Shown piece by piece: positions 1-11,479 of a stretch of 64,000 nucleotides of DNA (position 1 is its first letter; each line of letters begins with the position of its first letter). The notes beneath the pieces are model-generated. The model was not told the origin of the DNA. It ran no database searches and saw only the letters and a list, made by a program, of their open reading frames with translations. The stretch is taken from contig CH003429.1 in the NCBI GenBank assembly GCA_000149265.1, forward strand, positions 335,977 to 399,976. The letters run 5' to 3'. The position numbers and the translations under genes are program-made. Source of the DNA: Ciona savignyi (taxonomy: Eukaryota > Chordata > Ascidiacea > Phlebobranchia > Cionidae).

Positions 1-171
1 TATAAACTCATTTGATCCTTATCCGGTGTTAATTCTCACTTCGCCACGTTGCGCTTAGTTTTTTTTTAAAACATTTCAACAAAGCAAAATAAGGAGTAGT
101 TTTATGGTTAAACCACGTCGAGTCGCGCTTAATTTTATTTAAATGTCAAAACATTTGAACTGGGGAATCAC

Positions 172-1986
172 CTGCCGATGCTGCAGGGTTTTGAGGAGTT
201 TGTTTTCCTTCGTGACATCATCGAGCTTCGATTGTACTTGGGATAATTCGTTGCTGAGAATGTTGATTCGATTCCTGCGTGCTGACACCATACGTGCTTG
301 CACTGTGTCCTGCGATTGTGGGGGTTCAACGTGGGGTACAACAGCTAGACACCGAAAACAAAATATCAACACAGAATGATATAGAATTGCACAAAAATAC
401 ATTATATTAAATTGAATGTGGCAGTATAAAAAGAGAGCTGTGAACAATGCTTTCTATTATTTATAGAATAAATTAGTAAATTAGTTCTCCAATTGCTTTA
501 CATAAAGTAAATGATTTCTTTACTTTTCGGTAGGCCTATACATGCACATTGGAACCATTTTTGTACTGACAACATAAATGGTACCATGCAACCAGTTAAT
601 TTATAAATGCTGTACCTGTTTTTTTTTAATACCGGTATAAACTATACGAATATAAATAGTTCAGGTTTAGAATCAAATCTTGTCAATGTTTAAATAGTTC
701 TTCCAGTTTGTGCAAAGATGAATCAACAAGTCACCTTGATAGCCAGTTGTTTCTTCTTGCTGTCCTTGGAGAAGCTATTTGACCTCCACCCTAGTTTGAC
801 TTGTTTTGTTGACCTCTTTCTCCCTTCACTGTGTGCAGCTGGAATTGTGGGGTTGGTGAACTATTGACCTCGTTGGTGAAACTACTCATAAAGCGGGAGG
901 CCCTACATTTGTGACGCTCATAAACCAACCCTACATTGGTGACGCTAATAATACACCGGTGCCTTTTAATACTACAGGATTGCTTGGAACGTTTGGATCG
1001 CTTGGAGTGCTTGAATCGCTTAGATTGCTATGGAAAGTAATTCTACTCCTGTCCCAAACACTAATCTCAACCCCAGAACTAACTTTAACCCCAACCCTGA
1101 CATTAATATTATAATCTTTATTTTAGTAAAAGAAGTTTTGTAATTACGAAGTATAGTAAGTAATGCGATCCAAGCGCTCCAAGCGACCCTGTAGTATTTA
1201 GAGGTAACAATAATACACAGTTCAATTACTACCTAGGTGACGCTACAGTCAGTTAATGCAATAAACTTACACTTCTTTTCGCTGCTTAATGTCATTGTAG
1301 CATTGCTCGATGAATCGGCTTGACCAAGTTTCTTGCTGTGTTTCTTAGAATGGTGGTGTCTAATGGGGCAAAACATTTTGTTTTAATCTACAGATGTTGA
1401 ATCCTTTCCTGAACCAAGTGGTTCAATGTATTGAATAAACAGCAGTGACAACTCGTAATATAAAACACTGCAAAAGCGTCGGTAAATTGATCTTAAAGAC
1501 GAATTGTCAGACGATAATCTTGTGAAAATTCTTCACAGTAATTCCAGACATGTCAGGACAACCTATCCAATGTGCCCAGACAGAGTTGAACCATCTAAAT
1601 AAGAATACCATCCTAAAGAAGGGTTGGCACAAAATACAAAACCTTTTAACCTTTATACCAGTATCAGCGCTTTAAATGCTTAGGTCTGATTAGCGTAGAT
1701 GACAACTAAGAAACAATCAAGAAAAAAAACCTTCAACAAAAAACATAAGAATCCCCCCAAGTGTTAAAAAAATACATGGGGGGAAAAAACAAAAACAAAA
1801 AACAAAAGAATTCTTCCCCCCCCAAGTGTTCAAAACTCACCGGTCGGATTTTTTTAGATTCTCGTAACTCGAAGTCCGTGAATCGTCCTCAAAATCTTCG
1901 GAATATGTCGAGTACGAATCCTCGTTGTCCGATGAATAAACATCCGAGTGTTTCTTGCTCTTGTAACCCGACGAGTCGTAATTCAT
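172..1986 (-). CDS. LCA5: Lebercilin (LCA5-family) homologue, 5' part (three exons), continues off the left edge
   Basis: Lebercilin is a coiled-coil protein of ciliary axonemes and basal bodies linked to intraflagellar transport (family knowledge). Three exons join in phase on the minus strand: 1986-1841 (start ATG, in-frame TAA at 2001-1999 upstream, donor GTGAGT), 828-735 (acceptor CACAG, donor GTGACT) and 309-172 (acceptor CGCAG, donor GTGATT). They give 48 codons, a split Arg, then 31 and 46 codons. Exon 1 is Ser/Asp/Tyr-rich, like the YSYLSDFE region of vertebrate lebercilin. Exon 2 contains KLGWRSNSF, matching RVGFRSQSL of the human protein. Exon 3 starts the lebercilin coiled coil (ARMVSARR, ENKLLKTLQHRQ). 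LCA5 versus its paralogue LCA5L cannot be decided from this part. The remainder lies beyond base 1. It follows the tyrosyl-tRNA synthetase gene in the same orientation, about 2.5 kb away. Confidence 0.8.
957..1208. mobile_element. Mutator-like MITE, copy 1 (252 bp)
   Basis: Flanked by AATAATACAC at 947-956 and 1209-1218. Inverted ends share TACTACAGG at the left and CCTGTAGTA at the right, followed inward by clusters of CGCTTGGA and its complement. The core CACTAATCTCAACCCC is shared with the copies at 29774, 35812 and 58351. The 9-10-bp target duplication suggests the Mutator superfamily. Confidence 0.7.
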
Positions 1987-2129
1987 TATTTCACGTTTTT
2001 AATCCAATTTTTCAACATCAATTTCAGACAAACCACGATTTCCAGTGGAGTTGATCCTGATAAATACGTCACATGTAGATGAAGTAGCCCACTTTAAAAG
2101 CTGTCCAGCAGTCAATTCAAAACCTTTAA

Positions 2130-2428
2130 AAGATATTCGTCTTTATCCCCGTGAATGGGAAAACCAAGGGGGTTAACACCCCACAAGCAATCGCCAGACC
2201 ACCTCGCGCCCATCGTCGGGTTACATTATGAGCTATTGCAGTGTGTTGTGCATGTTAGACACGTTCCTTTAATTTAATAGAACTTATTAATCCACTGGGT
2301 TCAGCCAATGTCCGTAAAGTTCCTTGCCAAAGGACACAACCGACCAACTAACGACCAGTTTCGCACCTGCAACGCTTCGGCTAAAAGGCGACGCACTAAA
2401 CAACCAGACTAATCTGTCGGACTGTAAA
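2130..2428 (-). mobile_element. tRNA-derived SINE (family 1)
   Basis: Same order as the complete copy at 25565: tail (TTTATCCCCGTGAATGGG), CTATTGCAGTGTGTTG body, AATGTCCGTAAAG segment and tRNA-like head (reverse complement of GTGCGTCGCC). Lies between the lebercilin start and the synthetase 3' end. Confidence 0.7.
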
Positions 2429-3419
2429 TACTGAAGCTTGAGAACTTTTGCTATTAGGGTTTGTAGTCTAAAACTTAATATTCGTGAACATTTCGATCCG
2501 ACCATCAAATAAAACGAACAAAATCGTCATTTTCTGATAAATTTGTTTCCCACTTTTGTTGCCAAATTCCCACTTTTGTTGCCAAGGATAACACTACACT
2601 TTGTGATGTCATAATAATAACATGCTTTTATTTCAAGCGGTTCGAATGGTTATATAGACATCGGATATAACGACGAATTAGGGGATTATTTGTAACGGTT
2701 TATAGTTCTATCCGATTTCCATATAAAAGTGAAATAAGTAACTGTCGTTTTGATTGAAACTGGTCGCTATCTCATCGGTTGTGACACACTGTGCAAGGCG
2801 ACGGTGGTTGCGAGGTAATCTGACGATTGCCCGTGTGATAACACCCGATGCGATTTCGATTAACACAAATATCTCCTGACGCCGTTAAGGCCGGGGCACA
2901 CGAAGAGCGATCAAGCGACGGAGATAATGTGAAACGGATGTCGGCTGACAAATCATCGCTCAGAGCATTCACACTTAAAGCGATGAATCGCTTTCATCTT
3001 TTTCTGGTTCCAGTTTTGGCGGGTAGTTATAGCATTCACTTCCTGTCCTCGAGCAGACCCGATCATATTTGAAAAATTGAGTTTTTTCTGCACATTCTGC
3101 TTATTTACCCGCAAATTACCTATTATCATTATTTGGATCTTCCAGTAGATTATTGATTTATAAAATGAAAAGTATTCGGGAAGGGAAGATATTGTAGCAA
3201 ATCCTCGGTTTGTCATTGTTCAATATGTACCGCGTGTGGTTGTTATCAATGTTTCCATATAACTCCATTTCACACGGTTGTAACTTCGCTTTAACATGAC
3301 CGCAGGCTTAAACGTTCCCAGAACTTTCTTTTTTACACATACTGCAGCGGCGACCTATGTTGCCCTGTCTGAAATGTGGATGTAACAAATAAATTTTAAA
3401 TTACTTTTATTTTACTTTA

Positions 3420-3923
3420 ATGAGTCAACAACTGAAATTTCGTAACTGGGCACGATTGACAAGAAACACAACCTCTGTGGTTAAGCATCCAACTCCAGCA
3501 CATCATAAATTGATAATAACGTTTGCAAATAATTTAGTATCGGCAGTTCATAATCCTTCCACTTCGATTGTTAGTTCCCTGGGCCGGTCCCCGAAAGTTA
3601 TCCGACAGAAAAATAGTTTATTTCTGACTACTATTGTAGCCATTGGTAATCTTAGGGCTGGTATAGGCGTAGAATACCGAGGCCACTGCGATGATGGCCC
3701 ACTCCAGACCCATGTTTCTGTCGACGATAGGTTTATGTCGACTACAAAAGGAAATGTTCGTGGTATCTTGCAACTAGTTTCAATGTTTAATACAGATTCG
3801 AAGGAACACCTTGTCTCAAACTTGCAGGCGCATGCTGCATCATCGTCCAGCCGGTTAGCCTGGCGGTTTAGTGCGTCGCCTTTCAGCCGAATGGTTTCAG
3901 GTTCGAAACTGGCCGCTAGCTAG
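3420..3923 (+). other. 167-codon open frame, coding status doubtful
   Basis: Begins ATG and runs into a SINE (its last 25 codons are SINE sequence). Composition is Ser/Leu/Asn-rich with no domain I recognise. It lies between the lebercilin and synthetase genes, opposite to both. It may be chance or an old retrosequence. Confidence 0.2.
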
Positions 3924-4034
3924 TAGTTTTTGTCATTGGGCAAAGAACTTAACGATAACTCGACGGTGATCTGACGATTGCCCGTGTGTTAACTCCCCAG
4001 TTTTTTCCCATTCACAGGGATAAACATAAATATA
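3846..4034 (+). mobile_element. tRNA-derived SINE (family 1), shortened
   Basis: A-box-like head GGCGGTTTAGTGCGTCGCC, B-box-like GGTTCGAAACTGG, then the tail block TGATCTGACGATTGCCCGTG. The central body is partly deleted. Confidence 0.65.
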
Positions 4035-4375
4035 CTTCTAGATGTCTGAATGATTAATTATACTGGTGGGTTAGAGCGTTGTGTTTTTATGATACATTAC
4101 ATTAGTATTAATATGGGCTGGTCCACCGTATTTAGGCCATTAAAGGCTCGTTACTCCACGGGCATTTTGTGTGAGTGACCTTGTTTTATATACGTGTCCA
4201 GTAGGGTATTCCCCAATGCCGTGAATGGTGGTGCGCGTCATCATTGGTTTTTAACCTCGGGGAATTCCCACATCGAAGCGTCATCGCGTCAGGAGTTACG
4301 AGAATGCGAGGGAAGATATGACGTCACCATGTTCATCCAGCAGCAAAACAAGTTTAAAACTCTCTAATTGCACTT

Positions 4376-4381
4376 TTTATT
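4376..4381 (-). promoter_or_regulatory. Polyadenylation signal AATAAA of the tyrosyl-tRNA synthetase gene
   Basis: A canonical AATAAA hexamer on the minus strand lies about 65 bases after the stop codon at 4446. This fits a short 3' untranslated region. Confidence 0.6.
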
Positions 4382-4445
4382 TCCCCACAAATCGCCCAAA
4401 ACTGCACCGACAAAACGACCACGAATTCTCTACAAAGAAGAAACT

Positions 4446-7400
4446 TCAACTGATATTTGCGTCTCTTAAATTCGCTGCAGACACCGCTCCTTGTGACGTC
4501 ACAATGTTTTTGCCCTGCCATGTCGCGATTCCATCTTTAGTGATCGACAAATCGACCTGGAAATAACAGTTGATCAACCACCAACAGTATGTGATATACT
4601 CACTCACGATTATCTGTGAATTAATCTAATCATCCACACACTGTAATAGCTCCAGCAACTCGACTGTGAGCATGAGGTGTCTTATGATACCCGTGGATAA
4701 AGTCTGGCTTTCCACCCACAAGGATATGAATGAACCAACCATCCGCACACTGTAATAGCCCCAGCAACTCGACTGTGGACATGAGGTGTCTTATGATACC
4801 TGTGGATAAAGCCTGGCTTCCCACCCACGAGAATATAAATGAACCAACCATCCACACATTGTAAAAGCTCCAGCAATTCGACTGTGGACATGAGGTGTCT
4901 TACGATACGTGTGGATAAAGCTTGGCTTCCCGCCCACGAGGATATAAATAAACCAACCATCCACACACTGTAATAACTCCAGCAACTCGAATGTGTGCAT
5001 GAGGTGTCTTACGATACCGGTGGATAAAGCCTGGCTTCCCACCCACGAGGATATAAATGAACCAATCATCCACACACTGTTATAACTCCAGCAACTCGAC
5101 TGTCAGCATGAGGTGACTTACGATACCGGTGGATAAAGCCTGGCTTCCCACCCACGAGGATATAAATGAACCAACCATCCACACACCGTAATAGCTCCAG
5201 CAACTCGACTGCGGACATGAGGTTACCTGTATTTTTTCCCAAACTTTTTTCTTTGGATTTAGTTTTTCATCTGGGGTCACTTGGGGAACCCCCTCAATGA
5301 ACACCTTGTCACCCACATTTGACCCAGTTGGAGGCGCCAGAGGTTCAATTTCTTTGCTGGTTTCAGACCTGAGAGAAACATGTCATTTTATTGAGGAATC
5401 CACAATCAAATCCGATGTGATAAAAATGGTTTCAAATTATTTTTAAAATCAAGAAATCCCAAATAAAGTGCTTATAGTGGTACATAGGGAGTTAAATTTT
5501 TCTTATTTAATTTCTAATTTAGTCGTAAATTTTGTTTATTGTTTAGTTGATGATGGTTACAATAAAAATAATATCAAACATATAATCAATTACAATATTT
5601 TCATGAAAGTATATTTTAGAGCTGTTTAAATTCTAGAAATTTTCGAATAATTTAAGACATCAAAATCCAAAACAGCTTAGATAAGAAAAACTGTTGATTT
5701 GTGTCAGAATGTCATAACTTTTGATGGGCAACCTTAGTTTAGTTTATTCATTTTTTGCCCCAGTATTTAAAAATAGCAAGCGAATAAAATTACGACACGG
5801 GAAAAGGAAAAGACGGCAAAACGAACAGTCGTTAAAACACGTCATTGAAAAAAAGGATATAATTTAATAAATATAGCGGACGCGGCCGCCAAACCTAGGC
5901 GAAAGAACAATATTGAATATTGAGAAAACAAAATTTAATTAAAACCAAACAATATAAAGCCTTCATCAGGTGTTACGAGGCATACAACTAGATGGAACAT
6001 ACTTATGTGAGGCGCAGAGCAGCATGGCTTGCGATTCGATTCCCCTCATTTTCTGCGGCTTCAAGTTGCAGAGACAAACCACCATTCTGTTCTGCAGGGA
6101 ATCCAGGGGAACCAGCCCTGCCAGACCAGACACCACCGTACGAGGTCCAGATGGTTCACCGAAGTCTATGGTTTCCAAATACAAGGAATCTGCATCAGGG
6201 TGCTGTGGATGGGGGGGTTACCGGGAATTGTGGAGGTCCGTAACATTTATATAAATTTAACATCCATATTAATGACACTTCAAATGACCCTTTTTTTCTA
6301 TTTGAAGTCTTTTGTTTCAATATCACGTCTAAAGTAGGATAGGATAGAATATTCACGTTTTTCCCATGAATGGGAAAATGAAAGGGAGTTAACACACGGG
6401 CAATCGTCAGATTCACATCGCGCCCATCGTCTGGCGCCCACCGTTGGGTTACCATAGGTATTGCAGTTTGTTGTGTATTATTGAGTTGCAGCTTGCAGGG
6501 CCAACCATTCAAGCTATTCGACCGATAGTAATTACACTGAGTTTGCTGATTATTTAAAATATTTACTAAAACAAGAAGTTGCACTTCACCCTCTCTGTAT
6601 CCTTAGTTTAAAACCTTGTACCACAGTTCCCCAAAAATCATCCAGATAAATACATAATATCCTGTGCATTGAATTGCACTTAACCTATCCATCTAACTGA
6701 CATCATCATCCAAACCCTATTAAGTTACCCCAGATTAATAGGTGCTATCCACAACCGATCCGCTATCCACTTCATTGCATTCAGCTTTTAGCGCTGTGCT
6801 GACTCCCCAGAGGACCAACTGTTACAGGGATTGACGATCTTCGGCAGTAGTCAGATTGCACTGGTGTCTTTGCCTTAGTATTTTCTGTTTGATTGGTGAT
6901 TTGGTAATACACCTCATACCCACAGTCGAGCACAGTAATACACCTCATGCCAACAGTCGAGCACAGTAATACACCTCATACCCACAGTCGAGCACAGTAA
7001 TACACCTCATGCCCACAGTCGAGCACAGTAATACACCTCATGCCCACAGTCAAGCACAGTAATACACATCATGCCCACAGTCGAGCACAGTAATACACCT
7101 CATGCCCACAGTCGAGCACAGTAATACACCTCATACCCACAGTCGAGCACAGTAATACACCTCATACCCACAGTCGAGCACAGTAATACACCTCATGTCC
7201 ACATTCGAGCACAGTAATACACCTCATGCTTACAGTGGAGCACAATAATACACCTCATGCCCACAGTGGAGCACAACAATACACCTCATGCCCACAGTCG
7301 AGCACAGTAATACACCTCATGCCCACAGCTGAGCACAGTAATACACCTCATGTCCACAGCCGAAAACAGTAATACACCTCATGCTCACAGTCGCGCACAG

Positions 7401-10400
7401 TAATACACTTCATGCCCACAGTCGCGCACAGTAATACACATCATGCCCACATTCGAGCACAGTAGTACATCTCATGTCCACGGTCAAGCACAGTAATACA
7501 CCTCATGTCCACAGTCGAGCACAGTATTACATCTCATGCCCACAGTTGAGCACAGTAATACACCTCATGCTCACAGTCGTGCACAGTAATACACTTCATG
7601 CCCACAGTCGAGCACAGTAATTCACCTCACACCCACAGTCGAGCACAGTAATACACCTCAAGTCTACAGTCCAGTCGAGCACAGTAATACACCTCATGCC
7701 CACAGTCGAGCACAGTAATACACCTCATGTCCACAGTCGAGCACAGTAATACACCTCAAGTCTACAGTCCAGTCGAGCACAGTAATACACCTCATGCCCA
7801 CAGTCGAGCACAGTAATACACCTCATGCCCACCTTAGAGCACAGTAATACACCTCATGCCCACAGTTGAGCACAGTAATACACCTCATGCCCACAGTCGG
7901 TAATACACCACATAAATCGAAACAACAAACTTTTTGCTTTCCCCACAGGTGGATAAGCTGTATTGGTGAGTTTGATCAACTCGGGATCTTTAAATTCTTC
8001 CCGGATCGGATCCAATAGTCTATTGATGACGAGAGCAACTGACGACTTCAGATCGCCAGGATGAACTGCCTGGGATGATGTATATGATCATGATGATAGT
8101 ATGTGGTGACCACCATCATCAGTCCGGCCCGTTGGTCTAGCGGTTAAGTGCGTCGCCTTTCAGTCGCAAGGTTGAAGGTGCGAAACTGGTCGCTAGCTAG
8201 TCAGTTGTGTCCTTGGACAAGGCACTTTACAGCTCCGGTAACCCCACGGTGGGCGCGAGGTGATCTGACAATTGCCCGTGTGTTAACCCCCTTGGTTTTC
8301 CCATTCACGGGGATAAAGATGAATATCCTATCCCTATCCTATCATTAAATATATTCTGAAATGATAATTCTAACCTCGCTAGCGAAATCGGCCTCAAGTT
8401 TGTCATATTCCTCGTACTTCACGTTTCCTCCGAATTCTTTGCTTCGCACAATTTCAAATTCTGGAAATTCAAACAGGATTTAAACACAGGAGGGCAGTAT
8501 TGGGAGGGTATTTTGCTAAACACCTGTGTAAGAGCTTCACCCTGGGGGTGAAATTCTAAGTATCCTCCAAATATGGGGAAGAGAAATGGGGATTCTGAAT
8601 GGGGATGGGGAATTCCCTAATGAAACCCACCTCCAAATATGGGGAAGACAACCAACTTAATAAAGGAGAGGATTCCGTTCGAGACGTTCCCTGGTTCGCA
8701 GAAGACTTTCTTCAGTTTCCTCTTCACAGCAGCCGCGTCATCCAGGAGGTCAATCTTCGACTCCTGGAATAATGGTCATTGTTCTTACTTGCGCTCGTCA
8801 ATTGGATGCGGTTCATTGAGGAGATAAGGGGGTTCAACTGGTGGTTTAGTGGGTGACATGGGGGGTTTGAATGTCCACAGATGTCCACACTTGGGTGGTA
8901 TTTACACCAGGCATCAGGAGTTTTCACAACATAATTTAGAGGAGTCGTTACTGTGGCATGTCAGATCAACATAATCGAACCTCAACAGATGAGCTCATCT
9001 TATTCCACAGTGAGCCCAGGAACCATGGGGTCATCATCAGGTCAATTCGCTTCTCGTATCCTGAGAATGCCTGAATGCATCGCCTGTGTGTGAGGTCATA
9101 ATGGATATGTGCGAGGTCATAATGAATATGTGTAATGCCATAATGGATTTACACATTCCAAAAGCGTTTATCCCCGTGAATTGGAAAATACAAGATCACC
9201 TCGCGCTCCCAGTCAGGTTCACCGGAGCTATTGCAGTGTGTTGTGTATGATTCACTCTTTCCTTTAATTTGGTAGAAACCATTAATCCGCTGGGTTCATC
9301 AAACTACCAGATAATTTCAATTCTATTACCCTTCTACGATGTCTGTACACTGCCTTCAATACATCTTAAGTCGATGACTTTATATAAGACGTTGATGACA
9401 TCATATGAGACGTCGATGACATCATATGAGACATTGATGACATCATATAAGACAATAATGACATCATGAGACGTTGATGACCTCATATGAGACGTCGATG
9501 ACATCATATAAGACATTGATGACATCATATGAGACCAATATAAAAGATTCAACTTTAATTTTTCACATCAAATGTTTCAAACCTTTTCAGCGAAGGTGAA
9601 TATCTTTCTCTGGTCCACCCCTCCGAATTGTGCGTCAACTTTCAAATATTCCTCATCAAGTGCCTGGTATGTGGGGGATATAAGATGGGGTTGATGGGGT
9701 AATTGAGGGGAAGTACCTGCAAACCGGGGTAGAGAAGTCCGCTCAGCAGAGGATGGTCGACTTGCTTCACCACTTCGGCTCCTGCCTTCTTTGCGTCGTG
9801 CTGGGTGGGAATGGTGGAACCGACGTATTAGGTCATGTTTGGCTCTTTCTTTATCGGGTCAACAATGAAACAACCAACCCCACACCCAACACACCTACCA
9901 CACACCCACCCACCTACCCAACCCCACACACCCGCCCTCACACCCGCAACACTTACCCACACACCCACCCTCACATCCACCCTTACACCACACCCACATC
10001 GGCAACACTTACCCACCCACACATCTACCCAACCCCACCCCACACACCCAGCTACCCAACCCCACACACCCACACCCCACCCTCACCCAACACCCCACCC
10101 CCACCCCACACCCACACCCCACCCCCACCCAACACCTACCCAACCCCACACCCACCCACCTCAGTAACCACAGAAGAGAGTCGGTAAACGTCCAAAGTAT
10201 ATTCCTTGCTCAGTTGATAGTCGGTCCCTTGTACGAACCTCAGCTTATCAAGGGGGACTCCAATGGATCGAAGCATCGCTTTAATCACATTCTCGTAATA
10301 TCTGGGAAGTTTTGAAGCACTTTGCAAAATGTATGGAGTTAATACACAAAACTAGAGTTAATCTAAATTGAATTATTTAAATCAACTAAAAACTTAGAAT

Positions 10401-11445
10401 AACCAGTGTTAGACATGCAAAAGGGATCTTACATGGGTAACAAAGGTAACACATCTACTTGTCTGAGTGATTAGTCTGGTGGGTTACTGCGTCAGCTTTT
10501 AATCGAAAGGTTGCAGGTTTAAAACTGGTCGGTAGCTAGTTGGTTGTGTCCTTGGGCAAGGCACTTTACGGACATTGCCTGAACCCAGCGGATTAATGGG
10601 TTCTACTTAATTGAAGAAACGTGTGAAACATACACAGTGTGTATTAGAGGTATTTAACCCTGTTGGTTTTCCTATTTACAGGGATAAACATGAATAATGG
10701 GCTCTACTAAAACCTACTAATGGGTTCTACCAAATTGAAGGAACATGTCTATCATATACAACACACTGCAATAGCTCCAGTATCCCGACAGTGGACGCGA
10801 GGTGATCCGGCGATTGCCCATTTCTTAACCCCCTTATTTTCCCATTCACAAATAAACATGAACACCCGCTTCCACTTACTTTGATCTCAGTGATAGTAGT
10901 TCCCATGGAGCCTTCATGTTGTCGAGGTAAGCATGGAGATCGGCCAATAATATCGTCACCTGCATGGTGAATATGTGTTAAACCCAGGTCGGTTTGCGCC
11001 TTGTTGCCCTGGGATTCGTTCCTTGGGGGGAGGGGGCCGTAACAATTTGTTATGAAGCTAACTTTGTTTTAATCAGTTTTAATGCCATGATGGGCTCGTC
11101 ACTCAGACCATTTATTTTAAATATGTAATTGGCATATCATGTATGAATCGGTGNNNNNNNNNNNNNNNNNNNNNNNNNNNNNNNNNNNNNNNNNNNNNNN
11201 NNNNNNNNNNNNNNNNNNNNNNNNNNNNNNNNNNNNNNNNNNNNNNNNNNNNNGTAGAAGCCCGACTCGCTCTGTTTGAGCCGGGCATGGAATGCGAGTG
11301 CCAAGTGGGCCACTCTTGTAAGGCAGGACTGGCGATGCGGGATGAACCGAACGCCGGGTTAAGGCGCCCGACGCGACGCTCATCAGAGCCCACAAAAGGT
11401 GTTGGTTGATATAGACAGCAGGACGGTGGCCATGGAAGTCGGAAA

Positions 11446-11479
<34 letters not shown>

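Noticed and set aside
4630..5316. Several overlapping minus-strand frames with [22 protein letters not shown] repeats
   Set aside because: They are translations of the 109-bp tandem array. Only the stretch from 5227 upward is coding (a synthetase exon).
5970..6337. Three overlapping plus-strand frames of 83-102 codons
   Set aside because: They lie antisense to a synthetase exon with clear EMAP-II-like motifs.
9868..10160. Regularly spaced short repeats considered as a CRISPR array
   Set aside because: No constant repeat with unique spacers; this is eukaryotic simple-sequence DNA. The 31-bp array at 6903 likewise has no spacers.
9753..10187. 144-codon Pro/His/Thr-rich plus-strand frame
   Set aside because: Produced by the CA/CCCCA simple repeat and by sequence antisense to two synthetase exons.
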